64,000 nt of DNA from Neelides folsomi (taxonomy: Eukaryota > Arthropoda > Collembola > Neelipleona > Neelidae): the NCBI GenBank assembly GCA_034687125.1, contig JAQGBZ010000353.1, positions 1-64,000 on the forward strand. Direction: 5' to 3'. Below the pieces are notes generated by a model, which worked only from the letters and a program-made list of their open reading frames with translations, ran no database searches and was not told where the DNA came from. A program made the position numbers and the translations under genes. This document shows positions 12,201 through 24,200 of the stretch, one piece after another. How positions within the stretch are numbered: position 1 is the first letter of the stretch; each line of letters opens with the position of its first letter.

Positions 12201-15200
12201 CGTACACGGGTATGAATGGTAATAGGAAGGAGAAAGCGGAAGAAGATTGAGGGAGTCGAAGTGTAGTATAAAGTGAAGTATAATGGTTGACAAACGAGTG
12301 CAATTCATTCTCATAACGCCTCGGTTAACTGAGCAATTTTGCTTCTGAAAAGAAAGGCGCTTTTATTCTATTGTACTCCTGATACTACTTAAGTTTATGG
12401 CTCATATGAGCTCATTTGAGTCCTCTTATTATTTCCATTTTTCATTGCTTCCAGTATTTGTCACGAGGTAAAACCCTTTAATGGAATGGAATTCCCATTC
12501 TCATTCAAATCTCGTAAATGGCCAAATAATACTGATATAAGGGACTATGCTTCTTAATGCATCCCATCAAATCACCACTCTGTGAGCTTAAAAAACCTTC
12601 GGTCTTACTCTCAATGTTAACTTCCCAGTCTACAATGTATCATCAGACAAACATCTTTAAGAGACAGTAAATTTTCTTTAAAGTGGGCATTTCAATGAAA
12701 CGACTTGCACTGTAATACTTAATGTATTTCGGCTATAAAATAATTGGTTCTTTTAGGTTAGAGCATTCAAAAAAATAGTTACATAAGTATAATAATGTTA
12801 AATGCATAGAAAAGCCTTACTTCTTGAATTTGGACTTCCAGTAATTTCCCCGTCTTTACTATTTGAAGAGAGCGATTCTTGATCAGATCCCTGGTTGTGT
12901 CCACCTCCAATAAGTGTTCCACCGTTGATCCTCACAGCAGACCCGTTCTGCCCTGATGATGGGAGACTGACCACGGTTGAGAATCCAACAGGGCTTACGC
13001 GGCTCACGTCCGGTAATTCTATCACATTGGCCTGTCATATCGGAAAAAGAGTTTTTAGAAAAAGAAATCCCATGAATTAGTTCTTAATCTCCTTCCAAGG
13101 TCTTAAATTACTCTTTTTCGCACGCTGCTCAGAGTCCTAAACTTTCCCCCAACAATCCCTGCACGGTGTGTTGCGGAAGCAAAGGATGCAAGGAATAAAA
13201 GAAAGAGGTATTTAATGCATTTTGAGAACAGAGACTGAATAAAGCTTGGAGCTTTATTTTCTATTTTGTTTTTATTATTTGTGCTTGGGAGCAACTCGTT
13301 TTCAATGAGGTCTTCATTGTCTCCTTCATTTTGAAGAAATCCATGGCATTCTTTTCACATTGGAATGGAGAATCCAAACATCTCTCATAAGGGAAGTTCT
13401 CGCCATTCTTGTCCCTATTTCTTATGAGCCAAAGAAAGAAACTACATAATAAGAACCGAAATGAAAGGAAGAAAGCATTATGAGAATTCCAACACCTCTC
13501 CTCAGCACTTCAAAAATTCCTCAACCATTATGAGACTCTGGGGTATTCCTATTTTCAATTTTAGTCTCGACGCTTTATATTAAAATTTTAATTACACTTA
13601 TTAAATCGTTTATGCACTTTTATGACCTATTCAACTTGCAATTACCATTTTTCCACAATAAAAATGATAACATTCTAACAATAATTAATTTTGACAATTA
13701 AAATAAAAAGTTCGTATCACGTTATTAGAAGGAATTCATGTGTATTATTAAAAGTCAATTAGCAAAATGTTTTATATTAGATCCCAATAATGATCTTATC
13801 ATTTCACATTCAAAGTTAGCATTAGTACAACTTCCATGTGATATAGGGAAATTCGAGATTTCAGCATTTTCAGCTATGATTATTATTATTCGTTTTTGTT
13901 GAAGCTTCAAAGGTTGGAGCGAAAATAAAATTTTACAACATTTCATTTCGGTATAACTGACACGTCGTTACTGGTTCGTAAATTGTTCGGGGTGTAAAAG
14001 TCGTGTAAGGGGACATTCGTGAGAAATAATGATGATGAGATTGGTTTTTGAATAGTTTTCACATTTGCAAATATTTGCTTTTCCCTAAAAGCCATCGTGG
14101 CGAATAAAGAGAGGAAGGATCGTGTTAGTGTTTTATCAATGGAGCGAAGACAATAGTTTTTTACCGTCCGAAACTCTATAAATTCATCGAGAGATAGGGG
14201 AGTGAGGGTGAGTTGGAAGATATTCAGGCTCCGATCCCATTTTTATTTCAAGTTGGAGCCGTTCGTGTAAGTTGAGATCCCTCTCTATCCCACCTAATAT
14301 CTTTAATATCAGGCGACGAGTTTACACATAGGCGTAGAACCGCCTTCACGATCCGATCAGATGCTGTCTTGCCCTGAGCCGTTCCGTCATTTGGGGAGAG
14401 CCACTAAACTTTCTTTCTAATATTTCACTCCCTTCCCCATCAGAAACTTATTTCCCAAACCAAAATTGCCTTTGAGACGGTCATGTCGAATGGCTTCGCA
14501 TGAGCCACCCTGTCACGGAATCTCGATCCAGGAAGCTGGCCAAGGACCATTTTTATCATTCCATGTCATGTCCCAAATGGTTTATCAATACTCCGAATCT
14601 TCAAATATTCTCCCTTAGACTCTCCATACCTATCCTTAAATGATATATGAGATGTGAATCCAAAGCTGAATATGTATAAAAAAATATAATGTTGGTTCTC
14701 AACCTTTCTCATTACGACCCTCTGAATTCCACTCAAAAACCTACGCGACATCGATACTAAAATTGAAGATCCGTGAAGCAGCTCGGCCCAATGAGCGGTT
14801 AAATTTGACCAACCAGATTAAATGTCCTTGGACCAACATTAAACGAGATCAGGAATAGAGATAAAGGAGAATATGTCCCGTTATCGCCATGGTCAGTTTT
14901 CCGAGTGGAATTCCGTTCATTCCAACTCGTGTCACCCAATTGGATTAATTAAAGTTTAAAAGTACAAGGGAGATAAGAACATGATTAGGGAAGGACTGAG
15001 GGAACGTTGCTGTGGCCCACATTCTTCGACAATTATTCGAGCTAAATATTTGAAATGGCCAAAATGGGAGTTTATAAATAAAGGAGTCTCTTGGAAAGAG
15101 TCAAGTTGGGAGAAAAAGGCATTCGGAATGAGAGAGTTGGGAGAGACCAATTTAAAATGAAAAGGGCCAAGCAGGTTCGTCTGCAGTAAGGATGAGCTCG

Positions 15201-18200
15201 GAGGAGGATTGAGGAGTCGAGTCACGTTGTTTGCACTTTACTTTGCATAGTTGCTCGAGGAGGCTCAACTTTGACTCCCTTAGTGAGCAAGAGCTTTCAC
15301 CCGAACTTATTACTTACGAACCAGCAGCCCCAAAGCCTTCATGATCAACCTTTTTACAATATTACACTCCCGACGATATTTTACGTGAAGAAAAGGTGAT
15401 TTGTTGCCGAGTAAAAAAAATCTCCATTCAGTCCACGCCTAAAGGAACCGCTTAAGCTTGACAAAGCGAAGGTATATTAGAATGACTTCATTCATTTCGT
15501 TCAAGATAATTCTTAAATAGACAATTTGACAAACACCCATTTGTCTTTTTAACTCCCTTTTTATTGATCCTTGATTCAATTTTTCAATCGTAAATCAGCA
15601 TAGATTAGTAAACTAATATTTTCGCTCGTTTTATCATTCAAAATGATAGATATTGCACAGATATTGCAGAAATAAATGATAAACGAATCTTAAAAGCACT
15701 GTACTTCAACGATGAATAAAAATTTATATTAAATATTTTTCTCTTTGTAAATTCCTTCCCCTGAACAAAAGAAACGTAGGTATTAGATATTAAATATAAC
15801 TAATACATACATATACGATATAAAATATGCATGTGTATTAAATGAGCACATTTACGTATACCAAAAGGTATGTAACATGAAAGAATAGCTTTCGCAAAAA
15901 TCATTAAATTATTATTATAGTTAACTATGCAATAATGCAAAAAGATAAAATAAAATACAAAAATAAGGTATCTTAATAAAATTCTCTATCTTGACCTCAT
16001 TCTTTAAATATTCTACACAATTGAGAATATATCAATATGGAGGATGGAGCAGGTCGAAAATTCCTCTGTAATTGCATTCCAGCCCCTATTATTCTCAAAG
16101 ACCTAAATATTTGTCTTTCAGATTTGATAATTTTGCGGGGCCTACATGTGTAATTTCCCTATTATCATCCATGAAAGGAAGAGAGTAATGTGATGTGAAA
16201 TGTTATGCATAAGGAGGAAATTACTTACGAGGCGGCGGAAAGCGAGTATGGAGTAATTAACCACTCCTAATTTATTGCCTTCATTTTGCCATTCCCTTGG
16301 AAGGAAGCCTTGAAGGTTCCATTCATTTATTCCCACAGTGGATCCCCTTCCCAGCGATGGGGTCACATAACTCGAGAAATATACTTATATTATGTGTATA
16401 CGTATGGAACCAACCCACCGCGTCCCTCCAAACATATAAGTAGAGAGAAATGGTGAGAGAGTGGAACATTCTTCAAATTGCCTGCCCTCCTTTTTTCATC
16501 GAGAAGACAAAGATCTCTCCCAGGCTCCTCCTGAAGAGGACAAGAGGAAGAAAGTCGTGTCTTTCCATGATTTAGTGCTCCCTTTCATCCACGCACAATA
16601 AACTTTGCATAATATTCCGACTCTCAAACATCCTTCGTTCCTCTTTTATTGCCTTCAACCACTCAAAATGGTGAAAAATGAAACTCGCACTTCTCATTAG
16701 TAATTGGAGAAGACAGATTTATTTTTCATATATAAAAGAAATTAATGAAAGGGGAAATTTACACGTGAAAAACGAGGCTCTTAAAACTCGTAATTAAAGT
16801 TTTGTTGTAGCATGTTTGACCCATTATGTTAAAATTCTTTTAAAATGCGATCCAATGCGTCTTTTGAAATGACTATAAAGCTTCGGAATCTTTTAAGAAG
16901 TTTCGAGGGAAGAATAATAGGGAGTGTAATTGAAAGTGGGGAGGAATAAAGCTGCCTCCAAACTCCTATTTTTAAAGTGTCAGATTGTCTTAAGGAGTGG
17001 GAGAAAGTTCCAGAGTGAGAAAAAGTTGACGATTTTAATTCAATTTAAGTCCAACCATGGCTGTTCTCTCTCAATTACCACATTTCTCTCTAATGATTTC
17101 TCTCAAAACTTTTCACCGTCTTATTCTCATCCCTTGATGGATTTCAAGACGACACAACTCAATTTCGTCACACTCAAAATGGCTTCACACATGATTTCTT
17201 ATTTTATTATAGCACTAAACTTTACAATAATGATATGAAAATTTCTCCTTCTACATAATACTTATGTGCATATATCTTGCGATAAGATATAACAAGATAG
17301 AAGATCAAACACATTAAATATACAATTTATGTAATAGCAGAGATTCACGAAAATGCTTTTACTTGAGCAATGCACATTACTAACAATTGATATGAATAAT
17401 ACATATGACCACCATGTATGATATGTTTGTACTTAAGATTTTTCATTATTCTTTACAATGACATGTCCAACTTATCACGTCCATTTGGAGGAGTAAAATA
17501 CTCATATCCGAAGTGTCTTCCTTGTCCAATAACTGTCACTGCCTTTGGACATTTATGAGAGGAACTTTCTCACGTCACTTCTTTCACGTGCAGCTCAATA
17601 TGAAGGACTCTTGCTGAGGATTTCTCAGGACGAAAAACCCTTCGAGGTAATATTATTTCCTCCACATACCTCATTTTTCCAACTCGAGGATCTTGACCAA
17701 CTCATTGAGAAAAGAAGAGCACTACACAGCCAAGCTCCTCTTATGTGGAGAAATGAAACGGCTCATCGTCCACCATTCTTGACACGCAGAATGAGGAAAT
17801 ACTTACATTCCACCAGGAAAATTCATCTCGATATGAATTTCGACTTTCGTTATTTGACCGGAATCTCAAGCAGTTTTTTTTACCATCAAAGATCCAACCA
17901 ATACAATAGAATGGGAATAGATGTGAAATTTTATATATTCTGCTAATAGTGAAAGGCAAAATACCGTGATACCTAAAACATATAAAGGTACTAGGTACAA
18001 GATATAAAGGTATATTTAGGTACTCTACTTACTATCCATACTTACTTACTTAGGTGTACCTATACAAATACATACTTGGGCTTAGTTTTGTAGGCATACA
18101 CTACACTATGTCTATAGGCGTATACTTTAAATAAAATGGTTACAGTAATTTGTGAATATAAACAGTTTGTCAGAGCAAAGGATAAATCCATATAATTTAT

Positions 18201-21200
18201 ATGAAAAGGAATAATGTATGAAATATGTACTAAGATTTTTAATGCATAACACGAGATTATAGGAATATTTTGAATAATTTCTTTATCATGTAATCCACTT
18301 ACATACACCCACGCAGATGAATTTAAGCAGGAATAAAGCCCAGAGAAAGATTACTCCCCTATTCGGAGTTTTGATATCCATGTAACGCATGTAATGTTAG
18401 TTTACTAATGCTGTGTGGACAGAAGGAAAGGCTTAAAAAGAAAAAGCCTTATTCTTCGACCAAATCCTGCATGGTGAAATAGCATAGGAGGAATGGATCA
18501 AAAAAAGCTGAGCCGAACTCAAAAGCCGAATCGGATTTTTCTTCTCCACAACATGAACTTATTTGAAGAGGATCTTCCGTCTCCTTGGAGCGAAATTTGG
18601 AGTGATGGGACTAAAGACTCGAGATCCGGACAAGGACAGAGTGAAAGAAGGAGGAGGAAATGAAAATTCAAGCACAAAAAGGGTTTCTATTAGATGACAA
18701 CTGGCATTCAATGTCGGGTCAAAATGCATTTTTGGCAATTGTCAATTGAATTCCATGGCAGAGGACCAGAAAAATCTGATCGCGCGAAGTCGAGAATCAG
18801 ATAAGGGGATGGTCTCAATCGGATTTTATTTCAACACGGATTCGAATTTCTTTCTCCAAAGGTGAAACATCAAACATCAATATGTCAATAGGAAATAGAA
18901 CTTTATATACAGTACATAAGATATTGAGAGTATTAAGAATGCTTTTGTGCATTTGAGAAATATAATTTCACATTGATTTTTATGCAATGAAAAATGCAAA
19001 AATATAAGATCGGTAAGACCTGTATAGAACAATTTTTTGATCGATGACCTATCATTTCAAACATCTTGTATTTATGGATTTGGAGACCTCCCATGTAAAA
19101 TGATGAATCAATAAAGTAGGAGTATTTATGATATTTCATCCTTTGAAATAAAAATGCGGGATCGATCCCAATTAAATTATATTATAAAATTATTTTCAAA
19201 TCAAGACAAGTCAAAACTATTTAAACGTAGACATTGTAAATATTGTGATAATCTCAAATAAATTAAAAATATTATCATATGAATAATGTAATAGAGTTAA
19301 ACTTACTTTAATGAAAATTAAATGCGATAGACTACTTCTATCTGTAAATTCGGTACTACTGAAGCATCTTACTATAATACATACCTAATAAAGCATTTTT
19401 ACTTAATTAATACATACCTGTATACTGGATAATGTTATCTTGGTTCATAGAGTACATGTCTTAAACATCTAATATGCATCCATACATACATAATGTATGT
19501 ATGTACATAATATTATATATGTTACGTAAAATAAAAACAAATGTTTGTAGTTCTAAAGAGCAGTGCGTCCTTCTGTCCTTTCTCTTGCGGTCGTGACTTG
19601 AGCTAATGGATCCTTAATTTGAAAGGATTTCACCATTACGGACAGCTATAGAAAAGGATCTCATTTAACCTTAAAGGAGACAGATCACAAGCTACAAATA
19701 AGCAGAGTACAAATAAGTGTGTACAAATACACAACAGGTAGAATATATAGTACATATTATGTATAAGTATTAAGTGCATGCTCTAATTCACTATTTATTC
19801 TCCTTATGTTTTGAAATAAGCCATCCGGCTTCGCTTCTCTTTAATTAATCTCGTATTATTATTTCTCACAAAGAGTTAAACTAAACATAAGCTCAATGCT
19901 ATACCATCATTTTAATGACACGAATTTTATATCACATAATTACTGAAAAGTTCTATTATAATTATGGATTAGACGAGTCTTACCTGTATGATGAAATATG
20001 ATCCAAATTATAAGAGTGACCTATCGTAAACTTCTATAGGGAACGAATAGTGTAGATCTATAGATTACGCAGACCCATAATGTTCAAAGCAACATAAAAA
20101 GGAAAAGAGACCCTTTTTCCTCCAACTCCCTACACCAGAAAACCACCTAGCGGACGACCTCAGTTTATTTAAAGAAAAAATTAAAGACGTGTGGTCAAGA
20201 AAAGGGTAGGGAGGGTCCCTATAGAAGTTTACTACCGGTCACTCTTATAATTTGGATCATACTTCATCTTACAGGTAAGACTCGTCTAATCCATAATTAC
20301 AATTCGTGACCTATCGTAAACTTCTATAGGGAACGAATACTGTAGATGTTCAAAGAAATACACACGTCTTTAAACAAATATATCCAAAAGCCTCTTCATT
20401 ACATAAAAAATAGGACACAACAAAGAGACTAATTAGAGGTTAATTGATGTAAATTTTTAAATGGTCTTTTGTAAAATTTCGCAAACACAGAAGATTTTGT
20501 TGACCAACCTGCACATGATAATATAGTATCAATACACACTCCGTTATTTTCAGCCGTTGAAGTTGCAGCGTGACGAAAACTATGCCCTTTAAATTTTGTG
20601 TCAATTTTGGTCTCACGTAATAACATTTTAAGCCAACGGCCAACAGATTGAGTTGTGACAGCGCCATGAGGTTTGTCAAGGCTTACAAACAAATTATCAT
20701 TGGATCTCAATTTACTAGTTCTTTCCAAATATACTTTTAAAGTATTAACGACACATAAAATTTCCTCTTTTACAAAAGATGGAAGATATAAACAAGGTTG
20801 ACACTTATTTGGCTGAGAAGTCTTAATACACTTTACAATAGGGATCTGTACATCAGAGGGAGTAAAATTAATATTAGACACAAGTATAGAATTTAAAGTC
20901 TGAGCTCTCTCACCTGATGTTAATGCTAACAATCCGATTAACTTAAGAGTAAGAGATAAAGATAAGTTTACATTAGATTGCCAAGACCGAAAGTGATCCA
21001 GGATAATTTCGGAATTCCAAATAACATTATAACGAGGAAGAGGGGGACGTTTCCTCCAAACCCCCTTTACAAATCTTGAGACTAATGGATGTTGGTCAAC
21101 AGCACCATCAATGGGTAATGTGAAAATTGATAGGGCGGAGCGTGCGGTGTTCAAACTGCTATAACCAAGATTATTGTCATACAATGAATTTAAAAACTTT

Positions 21201-24200
21201 AAAATAACGAGAACTGAAGGGCTAATTACGTTACACTTATTCAAATTACAGAAAATGATCCATCTTGTGATGAATGACTTGTATTGACTCCGAGTAGAGT
21301 CTGCACATGAAGAAAGAATTAATTCTGATATATCTTCCGGGAAACCCTTCTGAATTAATGAGCTCCTGAGACAATCCCGATCTTCAGTCTGAGTGTTTGA
21401 AAAAGCGGGTGCGGTCTATTAGAAAAGGGACAAGTCAGTAAAGATCGAGATGGGCCGCAAATATACTTCCTTGTGATTAGCATAGAGTTAAACACTGGGT
21501 ACCAAGATTGAGATTTCCAACTCGGAACTACAACAATTCCCTCAGCAGGTATAAATAAATCTTTTCAAGAACCCTTCCAACTAATGAGAATGGTGGGAAC
21601 GCGTAAAACCTCTCGTCTTTCCAAGGAACTGAAAAAGCATCTACAAATTCTGAACATGGATCCGGATGCCATGAGGCGAACCTTTTACACTGAAAACTTG
21701 CATGTGATGCAAACAAATTTAACTGGGAATTCCAAACTTCTGACATTTTATATCGAACTCACACTTATCTAATTTCCATTCAGAAATATCTTCCTTACTT
21801 CTGGACTGTAAATCGGCGACAAAATTATTCTGACTAGAGATATGAGTCGACTAGCCATAAATCCCTTTCTTCACAGAACTTCCATATACTTTTAGCTAAT
21901 TCATGTAGTTTTGATGATCTGCAACCACCGAACCTATTTATGTATGCGATCGCTGTGGTATTGTCCACTCTCAATAAAACTGACATATTTTTCCATTCCT
22001 TCGCAAAACATCTAAGCGCCTTATTCACTGCAAGCAACTCGAGATAATTTATATGATTATTTTTCTCGTCATTAGTCTAAAACCCTCTAGTTCGTGCATT
22101 CTCGTGGGCAGCTCCCCAACCCGACAGGGAAGAATCAGTAAAAATTATCTTTGTTAAAGGTAACTGCTTAATTGGTCTAGCACGTGAACTCATATGAACA
22201 TTGTAGCCTCAAAGTTTCCACCGGTGATTGTCAAATATGACGTCTTCTCCCATTCCAACTGTCTTAAATAAAGCAGACCGTAAGGGATTGCGGGACAAGC
22301 TGAAACAAGGTTACCTAAAAGAGAGGCTATTTCCTTAATTTTAAAACTTGAACGTTTTAAAAATTGTGAACACATTAGTCTCAACTTTTCAACCTTAACA
22401 ATAGGCAGGAAAAAGACATGTCAATTGAATTAAATATAAAACCTAAATAACCAATTTCACAAGTAGAAATTAACACAGACTTTGATAAGTTAATTATAAA
22501 ACCCAATCCCTCTAAAGATTGACAAACTATTGCCACATCCCCCTTACATGCTTTATAAAAATTGCTTATAATCAAAATATCATCTATGTAAATAACCATT
22601 CTAATCCCTTCTGATCTTAATTAGGATATTAATGGTTTCATTAATTTTGTAAAAACTCGAGGAGCACAAGAAAGGCCAAATGGGCACACGTATATTCATA
22701 TAATACATTTCTCCATCTAAATTTTAAATACCTCCTAAAACCTTGATCAATTTTTACCAAGTGATAAGCATCCTTCAAATCAATTTTAGCCATATAACAA
22801 GATGGAGTAATTAATTCACACACAGTACGATGATCCTCCATCTTAAAATGAATGTTTTCAATAAATTCGTTCAATTTTTTAAGATTAATTATTAATCTAG
22901 AAGTTCCATCTGATTTTGGCACAACAATAATGCTCGATAAAAATTGTCAAAGTTCATCCCCTGATTCCACAATTGAACCAAAATTTCTAAGCTTTACAAC
23001 ACAATCATCTATTAATTTTGCCTCATTAATGCTCAATTCTTTCATTGAAGGCTCTAATACTTGATACGGTAGGGATACAAATGGCAAACAAAAACCTTTA
23101 ACATTTAAAATATAACTATCGGAAGCGATTCGTATCCACATACCAATATATTTACATAAACGACCAGCTACCTTACTCACATTTATTGTTGATAATTCCT
23201 GTGTTGTTTGCCATTGTTGAGTCGACCTCATTTAATTCTGATTGAACCGTCCTGCTCTCTGAAACCTGCCGCCTCCTCAAGCCCGATTCGGCGGCGCCCT
23301 TGAGTTTAAAGCCAAATTTCCTCTTCTGTTTTGATAAGGAGGTCTGCTGAACCGCTTTGGTTGACCTCCTCTGACCAATTTAGATTTATTCCTGGACTCC
23401 CTCAACGACTGCTCCAGATCATCCCCAAAAAGGAACTCGCTCCATTTTCCGTCTTTCACGTTACAGATGCTCGCGTATTCGGTTGAGTGATGGCTTCAAA
23501 AGAGATTTCCTTCGCATTGCAATCTCTTTCCCGACATGGGTCAAATTGTATGAAGAATCCATACAAGTTTTGAGAGCTGTTTCGACAAGCTCCTTCTGGC
23601 CATTTTTTGAAATTTCCAAATTCGTCTCTGCCAATCTCGCATTGGCGGTCATTGCTCGTGATACATGGAGATGAAGGGATTGTAATTGAGCGTCGCTAGC
23701 TCTCTGGTTTCCTGATAAATTCCCCCAAATCTCAGGCCGAATCCTTGAAACGCCAAGAGATTTACAATTGATTGGAACCTTGTAGGCGGCCTTAAGAGCT
23801 TCGTTTTTCTCCTTGCCCAGCGTCTGGTCAATTATCTTGGCAAATGAGCTCGATATCTCAGCCTTGAGTTCAGTCCCAAAATACTCCTGACTCGTTTCTT
23901 GCAAGAATTGAAAGGATTGACTCGTCTAATCCTTCATGTTCGTTCTCATCTCCGGCATGATTTGCTGACCTCAACAACTGCTCAGCAATGTCATCTCCAT
24001 CGTCATGGCTCATTGAGAAATGAGATGACTCGTCATTCTCTACTACAGGCTCATCAAAGCGTTCGGCAAGTCTTTCAAAAGCAGAAGCCATCTTATTCAA
24101 TGCATCAGCCTGTAAAGCGGTCGGAATTTGGTTCAATGCAACCCCTTCAAAATAACTAACAAAAAATCTTACAAATTTACAAATTTCTAAATAGAGCTAA

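Noticed and set aside
14160-14290. TATAAATT plus donor-like CGTGTAAGT on the plus strand
   Set aside because: No coding exon or acceptor partner could be followed; kept only as a remark on the intron.
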